DNA of 34,903 nucleotides from a virus. The notes under the pieces are model-generated. The model made no database searches and had not been told where the DNA came from. It saw nothing but the letters and a program-made list of their open reading frames with translations. This document shows, in pieces, positions 1-6,847 of the stretch. The translations under genes were made by a program, and so were the position numbers. The stretch lies in IMG/VR virus record IMGVR_UViG_3300027759_000240, positions 1-34,903 of that record; one strand, written 5' to 3'. Each line of letters begins with the position of its first letter. Positions within the stretch are counted from its first letter, which is position 1.

Positions 1-1
1 A

Positions 2-565
2 GCAGTTTTAATTCATCCAAGAGCAATACTCAGTGCCCGACATTGCTTTAGTGATCCTGACAATTTTCCTGGTTACTTCTGGACACATAGTGGACAACTA
101 GTAAGAATTATAAAAATAATTACTAAAGAACCATATTATAGTGGAATGTTAATCAATGATATTGTTATTTGTATTCTTGATACCGATTGTGTTGAACCAC
201 CAACAAATCTAATAAAAACAACTTTTGAATTAGTTTCCGGTGAATCTCTAACAACTGTTGGATGGAGTCTAGGTTATAAGAAGGTAAGTAAAAAAGGTGT
301 CATGAACTATTATGGGAGTTTGATTGAAGACAATGGTCAGATTATGAGAATGCTTGCAAATAAAGGATCAATATATTTTGGTGATTCTGGTGGTGCAGTA
401 TTTGAAGATAATGGTAAGTTAGCAGGCATAATTAATTTTATGAGTATTGATCCAGAAACACAATCTGTTGTGGACAATGGTGCTGCAAAAATTGATTATT
501 ATTATTCATGGATAGATACTGTTATGAAACAAGAAGTATGTGACTGGCCTTGGTTTTCGGAATAA
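2..565 (+). CDS. Trypsin-like serine protease, 5' end missing
   Basis: The reading frame is open from the left edge, so the N-terminus is outside the window; 187 residues are visible. All three catalytic elements of the chymotrypsin (S1) fold are seen in order: His in ILSARHCF (residues 9-16), Asp in NDIVICILD (about 51-59), and the Ser nucleophile in GDSGGAVF. The first ATG at position 146 lies after the His motif and is internal. The protein ends right before the RuvC-like gene, and its TAA stop overlaps a late-type promoter box. An endopeptidase function is well supported; the target is unknown. It is not of the T4 gp21 prohead-protease family, which has a different fold. Processing of virion or host proteins is only a guess. 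Confidence 0.85.
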   Translation, partial: AVLIHPRAILSARHCFSDPDNFPGYFWTHSGQLVRIIKIITKEPYYSGMLINDIVICILDTDCVEPPTNLIKTTFELVSGESLTTVGWSLGYKKVSKKGVMNYYGSLIEDNGQIMRMLANKGSIYFGDSGGAVFEDNGKLAGIINFMSIDPETQSVVDNGAAKIDYYYSWIDTVMKQEVCDWPWFSE

Positions 566-568
566 ATA
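561..568 (+). promoter_or_regulatory. T4-type late promoter box AATAAATA
   Basis: AATAAATA overlaps the stop codon of the protease gene and ends 3 bases before the first ATG of the RuvC-like gene. T4 late transcripts start about 5-7 bases after the box, so a transcript from here would begin inside the first codons and use the second ATG at 581. Confidence 0.4.
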
Positions 569-571
569 TCC

Positions 572-1120
572 ATGTACACTATGTTAATAGGAATCGATTA
601 TTCTATAACTTGCCCTTGCTTGTGTTTATTTGATGAACGCAAGACATTTAAGTTTGAGAATTGTTTTTTCTATTATCTTACCAATATTAAAAAATATGCT
701 GATAAGATTGCACCAAATATTACCGGTGAATCATTTCAGGAATATATACAAGACGTAGATAGATTTGATACCATATCAGAATGGGCAACAAATCTTTGTA
801 TTGGTGCTGCTGATGTTGGTATGGAGGGTTATGCCTATGGTGCTAAAGGTAGAGTATTTAATTTAGCCGAGAATATGGGTCTTCTCAAATACAAACTCTA
901 CAAACACGCCATTCCAGTAACTATCGTAGAACCAGCCAAGGTAAAGAAATGCGCCACAGGCAAAGGTAACGCTGATAAACAGGTAATGTATGAGACCTTC
1001 AGCAAAGAAACAAACACTGATCTGAAATCAGTGTTTGGTCAGAAAACTTTAAGTAATCCTGTTACAGATGTTATTGACAGTTATTATGTGTTAAAGGCTT
1101 TGATAGAATCTAAAACTTAA
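572..1120 (+). CDS. RuvC-like Holliday junction resolvase
   Basis: A 182-residue protein with the RNase H-fold signature of phage and poxvirus RuvC-type resolvases. The first catalytic Asp is in IGIDYS (D9), the Glu in GMEGYAYG (E85), and the C-terminal acid pair in DVIDSYYVLKAL (D166, D169). A basic turn TGKGNADK (129-136) precedes the last helix, as in RuvC. It would cut four-way DNA junctions during recombination, replication or before packaging. The start could also be the ATG at 581 (MLIGID), which fits better if transcription begins at the adjacent late box. It converges with the FmdB-like gene, overlapping it by 4 bases. The family call is firm; the in vivo substrate is inferred. Confidence 0.8.
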   Translation: MYTMLIGIDYSITCPCLCLFDERKTFKFENCFFYYLTNIKKYADKIAPNITGESFQEYIQDVDRFDTISEWATNLCIGAADVGMEGYAYGAKGRVFNLAENMGLLKYKLYKHAIPVTIVEPAKVKKCATGKGNADKQVMYETFSKETNTDLKSVFGQKTLSNPVTDVIDSYYVLKALIESKT

Positions 1121-1422
1121 CGAACAATTTTTCCAGCATTCATACTTGCACTTGCATCAAGTTTGGCATGAAATCTTTTTGGAACTTGACCATTATTTTT
1201 AATTCTATCAATAACATCTTTAAATTGACTTCCCATAACTTTCTTTGGAGTTAAGGTAGCATCGATTGCTAAAGTTGGTGTGCTGGCTTGCCAATCTCTT
1301 TGAACCTTTTTCTTCTTACACTTTGGACATGCTTTCTTACATGGAATTTCTCTATCAGATAGAGATAACATTTCATCAAAGGTATGGTCACATCCATTAC
1401 ATATAAAAGCGTAGTTGGGCAT
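1117..1422 (-). CDS. FmdB-like zinc-ribbon protein
   Basis: 101 residues. The N-terminus MPNYAFICNGC and the two cysteine pairs (C8/C11 and C32/C35) match the FmdB-type zinc ribbon, a short metal-binding module found in bacterial regulators and many phages. The C-terminal half is basic and unrecognised (STPTLAIDATLTPKKVMGS and onward). Its start codon overlaps the stop codon of the upstream HNH gene (TAATG), so the two are translationally coupled and probably act in the same process. FmdB-like ribbons often sit beside nucleases in T4-like phages. DNA or RNA binding is likely; the actual role is unknown. Confidence 0.75.
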   Translation of the reverse strand: MPNYAFICNGCDHTFDEMLSLSDREIPCKKACPKCKKKKVQRDWQASTPTLAIDATLTPKKVMGSQFKDVIDRIKNNGQVPKRFHAKLDASASMNAGKIVR

Positions 1423-1910
1423 TATTTTTTCTTTCTAAAGGTAATTAGCATGTTTTCAAACAAGAATCCGTAAGAAGGCTCCTTTGGTCTACTAATAAGT
1501 TCCATATTTGCTTCTTTAACAGATCGATTGCCTTTAAAGAGATTACATGCTCTACATGCGGCTACCATATTCACCCAAGAAGATGCTCCACCTTTAGAGG
1601 TAGGAACAACGTGGTCAATTGTAGCCTCTTTATTATTCATCTCTTTTCCACAATATTGGCAGCAATAGAGATCACGTCGTAAAATATTCTGCCTAGATGC
1701 AGCAGCCTTTTTAAAGGGTAATTTTACATAATACTTTAAAATTAAAATTTTGGGAATTTTAATAGTTTTGGATACAGAAACGACTTCAATAAATTCATCT
1801 GAGGAATCTCCCCAAACTTTATCTCTGGCTATTAATTTATAGGCTTTACTAATGGTAATGATATTAAGGGGTGTATTATCTTGGTTTAACAAGAGGACCT
1901 GTTTATTCAT
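1422..1910 (-). CDS. HNH endonuclease
   Basis: 162 residues. The N-terminus (VLLLNQDNTPLNII) and the stretch RRDLYCCQYCG followed by TIDHVVPTSKGG and NMVAACRACNLFKGNR match a widespread bacterial and phage HNH family. Zinc ligands are C84/C87 and C119/C122; D99-H100 and N114 form the HNH active site. Two upstream in-frame ATGs (1946, 1952) exist, but the family starts near MNKQVLLL, and a TATAAATA late box on the minus strand at 1921-1928 lies just upstream of 1910. With the earlier start, that box and the divergent gene's promoter would both fall inside the coding region. It is coupled to the FmdB-like gene. A nicking or double-strand nuclease activity is likely; homing or packaging roles are possible. 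Confidence 0.82.
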   Translation of the reverse strand: MNKQVLLLNQDNTPLNIITISKAYKLIARDKVWGDSSDEFIEVVSVSKTIKIPKILILKYYVKLPFKKAAASRQNILRRDLYCCQYCGKEMNNKEATIDHVVPTSKGGASSWVNMVAACRACNLFKGNRSVKEANMELISRPKEPSYGFLFENMLITFRKKK

Positions 1911-1920
1911 ACCTTTTAAG

Positions 1921-1940
1921 TATTTATAGAAATCTAAATA
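1921..1940. promoter_or_regulatory. Divergent pair of late promoter boxes
   Basis: A minus-strand TATAAATA (1921-1928) lies 10 bases before the HNH start at 1910. A plus-strand CTAAATA (1934-1940) lies 10 bases before the ATG at 1951. The boxes are separated by only five bases and would launch late transcription in both directions. Confidence 0.6.
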
Positions 1941-1950
1941 TTTCATAACC

Positions 1951-3102
1951 ATGGATAATAAACAAGATCGTAATTTTTATTGGGAAGTTAAAGATTTTAT
2001 GGGGAAACCACATGAAATTAATAAACCCGTCAAAACCCCAGATAATATGGTATCAAGTATAAAAAATATTCTTGAACAGAATAAATTATATAAACCATCA
2101 TCATTTAATCCTAATATTAACTCAGCATCAACCATTCGTCAAGCAATTAATGCTATAGAACGAAATAATCAAAATGGTACACCTGAGAATATTCAGCATA
2201 CCAAAAATATTACATCAAATCCGTTTGGAGTAATTAGAGAAGGTATTTTTGATGATATAGGTAAACCTCGTACACCTAACAAATTTGATGATGGAATAAT
2301 ACTAGGCATTCGCGGTGGGATGAAAGAACTACCAATTCAACCAAATAAACCAACCACACTATCTTCACCACCGTCTCCATTTGACAAAATAAAAATTGAT
2401 AATACTAAAAGGCTTAAAGGAACTCCTGTTAATCCAACTCTAATACCGCCTCCCGGTACTGTTTTGCCAACTATTACACCCGGCCCTAGTATTAATACTG
2501 GTAAGTCAACATCGCTGTTTGGACTTGATTCTAAAATCCTAAATCCAAAAAGACCAACACCATATGGTGTGAAAGAGCCTCTTACATCTTCTATGCCAAC
2601 ACTCACAGGGGATAGCACTGATAGCACTGATACAGCGGATCTCGATACCACCGATACAACGGATGTAGATAGCACTGAATCAACCGATCTTTCATCTATG
2701 GATGTTATGACAAGGTTAAAATATGCAAGAGGAATGCCACGATCAACTCCAACATACAATAGAACCGCTACTGGTAGTAGCGACAATAGAGAACAAAGAC
2801 GTGCTGAAAATGTTGCAAGAAATGCAGCTATAAAATCTGCAAACATTTCTGCAACGGCTGCACGAGACGAGTTAAAAGCAAAATGGAAGGAATCTAGAGC
2901 TCAAGATGAAGCGAAATGGAATGCAGGTGGAGCAGACGCTGAAGTTAGTAAAGAAACTATTGCATTACAAAGCGAACTTCGTTCTATGAATGACACCATT
3001 AGACCAGGAAGTCCTCAACAAGGTAATATAACACAAGCCGATATTGGTGCGCGATATGCAAAACGCACTCCTAATAACGTATTTTCTCGAGAACAAGCTT
3101 AA
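1951..3102 (+). CDS. Low-complexity late protein, probably virion-associated
   Basis: 383 residues, no recognised domain. It is mostly disordered in appearance: rich in Pro, Thr, Asn and Ser, with a Ser/Thr/Asp linker at about 218-248 built of STD and DTT repeats, and a charged helical stretch near 285-325. I95-R96-E97 followed by Gly fits the T4 prohead protease cleavage pattern (I/L)xE, as does I40-L41-E42 with less weight. A CTAAATA late box lies 10 bases before the ATG. It is the first of three consecutive late genes for unusual low-complexity proteins. An internal head or core protein is the best guess; the function is unknown. Confidence 0.6.
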   Translation: MDNKQDRNFYWEVKDFMGKPHEINKPVKTPDNMVSSIKNILEQNKLYKPSSFNPNINSASTIRQAINAIERNNQNGTPENIQHTKNITSNPFGVIREGIFDDIGKPRTPNKFDDGIILGIRGGMKELPIQPNKPTTLSSPPSPFDKIKIDNTKRLKGTPVNPTLIPPPGTVLPTITPGPSINTGKSTSLFGLDSKILNPKRPTPYGVKEPLTSSMPTLTGDSTDSTDTADLDTTDTTDVDSTESTDLSSMDVMTRLKYARGMPRSTPTYNRTATGSSDNREQRRAENVARNAAIKSANISATAARDELKAKWKESRAQDEAKWNAGGADAEVSKETIALQSELRSMNDTIRPGSPQQGNITQADIGARYAKRTPNNVFSREQA

Positions 3103-3118
3103 TAAATTTATTTCTACC

Positions 3119-3127
3119 TATAAAATA
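3119..3127 (+). promoter_or_regulatory. Possible late promoter, TATAAAATA
   Basis: TATAAAATA resembles the late box TATAAATA with one extra A. It ends 14 bases before the start at 3142. Confidence 0.3.
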
Positions 3128-3141
3128 TAAAGAAAATTACT

Positions 3142-4062
3142 ATGGATTACATAACACAATTATATCTTAATAAAACAATTCAACTTCAAGAACAAATTAA
3201 ATTATTAGAAGCTAAATTATTAAAAATCAATGAAGGCATAGTATTAAATACTGGCAAGGATTTAATAACAAATACTGGACAAGAATTTAAAAAAGAATTT
3301 GTAGATCCAACTGTAAAGTGGGCTGAAAGAGGGAAAGATTTAGTAACGAGTCCAATTCAAACAACAGGAGCAGCTGTTACCAAAGTAGCCGATGCAGCAA
3401 AAACTGCAACTAATGCTACTAAAAATGCTGTTGTAGGTACTGCAAAAACAGCAGCAAAAGTAGTAACTAACCCAACGGCTGGTATTCCTGAAGCATTACT
3501 AAAAGCAAAAGATGTAGCAAAAGGTGTTATTCGTTTAGGTGGTCCTGCAGCTGTTGGATTCGTAGCATCTGAACTTACAGATAAACCAACTGATATGGCA
3601 TTGGACGCTCTTGGCGTAGAAGACCCTATGTACAGAGGATCAACAAAAATGGCAACTGGTTTTGGTGCCTTTTCTGGTGCTGCTGCTGCTACTTCCGCAG
3701 CATTAGGTGGAGCTGCACCCGGTGCAGCTTTAATGGCAGGTGGAGCCGCAGTTCTTCCGGGGGTAGTGGCTGGAGCAGCAATGCTTCCAGTTGCATATGG
3801 TGCATATAAAGCGGGAGGGGCTATTGATGATGCAACAGGATTAACTGATAAAATTGCCAAAACATATGCTGGTCAAGAAGCGAAAGGTAAACCAGTTGAT
3901 AGGTATCCTACTGTTGCAGAGCTTCAGGCACAAACACAAGCTGAAAGAGCCGCTTCTCCGATGCAAATCATTAGAGATAAAGCTGCAGAGAGACGTGCAA
4001 ATAGTAAAGAAAGTACAACAGATTTTCCAGGTACACGAGGTTCTGGGCTACCTACCGGTTAA
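3142..4062 (+). CDS. Ala/Gly-rich, possibly membrane-active virion protein
   Basis: 306 residues. The N-terminus is a helical module (residues 1-28) that closely resembles that of the gene at 26905: M-(D/N)-Y-(I/L)-x-Q-x-Y, then QLQ-x-QI-x-LLE. LLE at 21-23 followed by Ala, and INE at 29-31 followed by Gly, match prohead-protease sites. Residues about 65-125 are Ala/Thr/Lys-rich. About 165-225 is a long hydrophobic Gly/Ala stretch able to form two or more membrane helices. The tail is polar and charged. The pattern suggests a capsid-internal protein that is ejected and inserts into a membrane, but this is inference and no family is recognised. Confidence 0.6.
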   Translation: MDYITQLYLNKTIQLQEQIKLLEAKLLKINEGIVLNTGKDLITNTGQEFKKEFVDPTVKWAERGKDLVTSPIQTTGAAVTKVADAAKTATNATKNAVVGTAKTAAKVVTNPTAGIPEALLKAKDVAKGVIRLGGPAAVGFVASELTDKPTDMALDALGVEDPMYRGSTKMATGFGAFSGAAAATSAALGGAAPGAALMAGGAAVLPGVVAGAAMLPVAYGAYKAGGAIDDATGLTDKIAKTYAGQEAKGKPVDRYPTVAELQAQTQAERAASPMQIIRDKAAERRANSKESTTDFPGTRGSGLPTG

Positions 4063-4069
4063 CTAAATA
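4063..4069 (+). promoter_or_regulatory. Late promoter box CTAAATA
   Basis: CTAAATA directly follows the stop codon at 4062 and ends 11 bases before the ATG at 4081. No Shine-Dalgarno site lies between. Confidence 0.6.
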
Positions 4070-4080
4070 AGTATACCACC

Positions 4081-5538
4081 ATGATACCATATACACTCAA
4101 TTTAATTTTAGAACAACGTTATAATAATAATCTTAACGGTATCAAAGAAGTTACATCTGGTATTTCATTTAGAAAATGGGTTGAGTGCAAATTGCTAAAT
4201 GAAGGTGGAGAGACAGATGTGTTATTTAAATTGCCTGAATTTATTAAAGGTGCATCAGAAGCTGCAAAAGCTGCAAGATTAGCTAAAGAAGCAAAGGCTG
4301 CAGCTGAAGCTTTAAAAACAGTTGAAGGCTTAAAAGCTGCTGAAGCTTTAAAGGCTGCAGAAGCTGCAAAAGCTGCTAAGAATGCTGAAGAAGCTGGTCA
4401 AATTATTAAATTTTCAGAAAAGTCATTGAGCGAAATTCAAAAAGAAGCTCAAGAGTTAGCTCTACGTGGTAATACACCGGAAGAAATAAGAAAAGCACTT
4501 TCAGGTAAATACAATATTCAACCAGGAAAGGCTTCATCTGAAGCATTGAAACAAGCTGAAGAAGTTATCGCCAGAGCAGAAAAAGCTGGTAATGAAGCTG
4601 CAGCAGCTCGTAGTGCACGTGTTACAAGAGAAAATAGAAGTACTTTAACTCCAGAACAAAAAGCAAGAGAAGCGGAATTTACTAAGCCAACATCTGGACC
4701 AGAGATAAGTCCAAAACCAAAACCACGAGGACCAGTTAAAAGTTTTATACAACTAAGCATAGAAAAAGCTGTAGCAGAAGCTAAAAAAGCTGCACAAACT
4801 GCAACAGCATCTGTAGCTATTACTGCTTCTACAGTAACTGGAACACCTGGTGTTGCAATCGAAGTTGCACGACCAGTTCCAGCATCTGTGACTTCCGGAG
4901 AAGGAGTTAAAGCCGCAGAAGGAGTTGGTTCAACAACTGCGCCTCGAGTCGTTAAACCAGTAGAACCAGTTAAAGCACCAGAGAAAGCTCCTCCTAAAGC
5001 ACCAGAGAAAGCTCCTACCGTAGCACCTACTGTCACACCGGCAAAAGCACCAGAGAAAGCTCCTCCTAAAGCTCCGGAACAAGCTCCTCCAAAAGCACCC
5101 GATAAGGCTCCCCCAAAAGCTCCGGAACAAGCTCCTCCAAAAGCACCAGCTAAAACTCCGGCCAATGTATCAGATAAAGTACCAGATAAAGTTCCCCCTA
5201 AAGCACCAGACAATGTACCAGATCCTGCTAAAGTAACAGATCCGGCTAAAACACCAGATCCTGCTAAAGTACCAGATCCTGCTAAAGTACCCGATGAAAA
5301 ACCTGCCAAAGCAGACAATTCTGATAAGGGTGATGGTAAAGGTGATGATGGTCAAGATGGTAAGGGTCCGGACGGTCCACCTTATGTACCTCCTATCATA
5401 CCACCTATTGGTATGGGTGGCAGTAGTCCAAAAAGAGGATCCCAAGAATATGCCGCAAAAGGAAGGGCTCAAGACATTGATTTGGGCTTAGGCGCAGAAG
5501 CAATGGGTCAGTTCTCTAAGCGTTATAGAATCCTATAA
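4081..5538 (+). CDS. Ala/Lys-rich protein with KAP-type Pro repeats
   Basis: 485 residues, no enzymatic domain. Order: an N-terminal segment with FRKWVECKLLNE (30-41) followed by Gly, which looks like a targeting or pro-segment ending in an (L/I)xE site; an Ala/Lys/Glu-rich helical region at about 55-190; then from residue 298 a Pro-rich array (KAPEKAPPKAPE and relatives, later DPAKVPDPAKVP); an acidic Gly/Asp stretch (about 410-440); and a short C-terminal region. The array resembles bacterial histone H1-like tails and extended periplasm-spanning linkers. Its place among late genes suggests a head-internal DNA-binding or structural protein. The function is not known. Confidence 0.65.
   Translation: MIPYTLNLILEQRYNNNLNGIKEVTSGISFRKWVECKLLNEGGETDVLFKLPEFIKGASEAAKAARLAKEAKAAAEALKTVEGLKAAEALKAAEAAKAAKNAEEAGQIIKFSEKSLSEIQKEAQELALRGNTPEEIRKALSGKYNIQPGKASSEALKQAEEVIARAEKAGNEAAAARSARVTRENRSTLTPEQKAREAEFTKPTSGPEISPKPKPRGPVKSFIQLSIEKAVAEAKKAAQTATASVAITASTVTGTPGVAIEVARPVPASVTSGEGVKAAEGVGSTTAPRVVKPVEPVKAPEKAPPKAPEKAPTVAPTVTPAKAPEKAPPKAPEQAPPKAPDKAPPKAPEQAPPKAPAKTPANVSDKVPDKVPPKAPDNVPDPAKVTDPAKTPDPAKVPDPAKVPDEKPAKADNSDKGDGKGDDGQDGKGPDGPPYVPPIIPPIGMGGSSPKRGSQEYAAKGRAQDIDLGLGAEAMGQFSKRYRIL
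4972..5310 (+). repeat. In-frame tandem repeats coding KAP/PAK units
   Basis: Degenerate 9-27 base units of the type aaagctcctcctaaagca encode repeated Lys-Ala-Pro and later Pro-Ala-Lys-Val-Pro-Asp. Synonymous changes between copies show selection for the peptide, and repeat number may vary between relatives. Confidence 0.8.
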
Positions 5539-5570
5539 ATAATTGCATATCTGTTAATTTGTTGTATACT
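5534..5570 (+). promoter_or_regulatory. Late box plus sigma70-like promoter for the exonuclease
   Basis: TATAAATA (5534-5541) overlaps the preceding stop codon. Just downstream, TTGCAT (5543-5548), a 16-base spacer and TATACT (5565-5570) form a sigma70-like promoter. A GGTGA ribosome site (5576-5580) lies 6 bases before the ATG at 5587. This gene may be expressed both early and late, which suits a DNA-metabolism enzyme. Confidence 0.5.
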
Positions 5571-5586
5571 CATCTGGTGAAATTCT

Positions 5587-6255
5587 ATGGCTATTATATC
5601 TACTAAACAATTTGTTCACAAGCCGTTATTACTTGAAGGTTCTTTAAATGAAGTATCTAGTACTGGACCTAGAATGTATAATACACCAGAAGGAATTTTT
5701 CCTTCTGTAACTACAGTCGTAGGGTTTCGTAAACAAGAGTTTTTTGCTGAATGGAGACGAAAGAATCCAGAAGAAAGTAAACGAGTTCTTGCTAGAGGAA
5801 CTAAATTTCATAGTCTTATTGAAAAATATTTAAACAATGAAGACCTAGACTATGACAATCTTCATTCTGGAATTAAATCTTTATTTTCAATTCTAAGACC
5901 AGAGATCGACAAAATTGATAATATTGTAGCATTAGAAACTCCACTATGGTCTAAGATATTGGGTCTAGCAGGAAGAACAGATTGTATTGCTGAATATGAT
6001 GGAAAACTTTCTATTATTGATTTTAAAGCAAGTACAAAAGAAAAACGAACCAAAGATGTTGATAACTACTTTGCTCAGGCTACAGCCTATTCATTAATGT
6101 TTCAAGAACGAACCGGTATTATTATTGACAATTTTGCAATAATGATTGCATGTGAAGATGGTCTTCATCAAGTATTTCAAGATAAACCAATTAACCATGT
6201 TAAACATTTAAAATTCTTGATTACAGATTATAGGAAACATCATGACACAGTATGA
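5587..6255 (+). CDS. PD-(D/E)XK exonuclease, MGME1-like
   Basis: 222 residues with the ordered motifs of RecB/MGME1-type single-strand exonucleases of T4-like phages: GTKFHSLIEKY (H75, E79), GLAGRTDCIAEYDG (D132), IIDFKAS (D145, K147) and YFAQATAYSLMF (Q164, Y168). The Asp/Asp/Lys set coordinates the metal ion for DNA hydrolysis. It likely trims DNA ends in recombination-dependent replication or host DNA breakdown. The start is supported by a GGTGA ribosome site. The downstream NUMOD gene begins inside its last codons (14-base overlap), so the two are co-translated. Confidence 0.85.
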   Translation: MAIISTKQFVHKPLLLEGSLNEVSSTGPRMYNTPEGIFPSVTTVVGFRKQEFFAEWRRKNPEESKRVLARGTKFHSLIEKYLNNEDLDYDNLHSGIKSLFSILRPEIDKIDNIVALETPLWSKILGLAGRTDCIAEYDGKLSIIDFKASTKEKRTKDVDNYFAQATAYSLMFQERTGIIIDNFAIMIACEDGLHQVFQDKPINHVKHLKFLITDYRKHHDTV

Positions 6256-6841
6256 ATCACGTTCATTAGAAGAAACCGTAAATACACGCGGAACCAAACT
6301 ATGGACACAGATGAACGACAATTCAAAATCTGTAAAAGCCAGACATCTATTTGTTCAAGAACATGGTGGATTCTTTCGTCGAGAAGGTAGATATTGGAAA
6401 TGGATTACTGATGTTGCTACCAAAAATGGTTATTGGTTAAAGAGAGTTGACACAGAAGAAAAAGTCTTTTTTTCTAATATGGGAGAATTTGCTGCCATAC
6501 ACGGTATGACATCAAGTAAAATATGTGAACTTTTAAACGGTACTCGTAAAACTTATAAAGGTTGGACTGCAGTAGAGGTTAGACCAATCATGGAGGTTGG
6601 TCCACGAGTCAAATTAAAGGAACCAGTTAGAAAAAAGGTCATAAAAACCAAATCTACTATTCTTCTAGAGATGACAACAAATCAAGTTATTCCTGTGACA
6701 AATTTAAAAGAATTTGCAAGGAACAACAATCTCTCTTATACTGGAATTAAAAGTTTAGTAAATGGGAAGATAAAAACCCATAAAAATTTTAAATTATACA
6801 ATCCTCTGGAAGAATATAAGGATTCGTCAGAGCCTAAATAA
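6242..6841 (+). CDS. NUMOD/IENR1-type DNA-binding protein
   Basis: 199 residues. Two short helix-turn-helix-like repeats are visible: VFFSNMGEFAAIHGMTSSKI with LLNGTRKTYKGW (75-108), and IPVTNLKEFARNNNLSYTGI with LVNGKIKTHKNF (150-183). They match the NUMOD1/IENR1 modules that give homing endonucleases DNA specificity. No HNH or GIY-YIG catalytic domain is present, so this is either a stripped homing protein or a repurposed regulator. A Trp/Arg-rich segment (FFRREGRYWKWITDV, 44-58) precedes them. It overlaps the exonuclease gene by 14 bases. DNA binding is likely; the target site is unknown. Confidence 0.7.
   Translation: MTQYESRSLEETVNTRGTKLWTQMNDNSKSVKARHLFVQEHGGFFRREGRYWKWITDVATKNGYWLKRVDTEEKVFFSNMGEFAAIHGMTSSKICELLNGTRKTYKGWTAVEVRPIMEVGPRVKLKEPVRKKVIKTKSTILLEMTTNQVIPVTNLKEFARNNNLSYTGIKSLVNGKIKTHKNFKLYNPLEEYKDSSEPK
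6834..6840 (+). promoter_or_regulatory. Late promoter box CTAAATA
   Basis: CTAAATA overlaps the end of the NUMOD gene and ends 7 bases before the ATG at 6848, the spacing expected for a leaderless late transcript. Confidence 0.6.
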
Positions 6842-6847
6842 TTTAAG

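Noticed and set aside
2337-2846. Minus-strand open frame of 169 codons
   Set aside because: Shadow of the low-complexity gene at 1951; hydrophobic Ser/Val repeats are the antisense of Thr/Asp codons.
3357-3860. Minus-strand open frame of 167 codons
   Set aside because: Antisense shadow of the Ala/Gly-rich gene at 3142; composition mirrors it and no ribosome site is present.
4518-5318. Long minus-strand open frame rich in Gly, Ala, Ser and Thr
   Set aside because: It is the antisense of the KAP-repeat and Ala-rich coding region; low complexity and no start signals.
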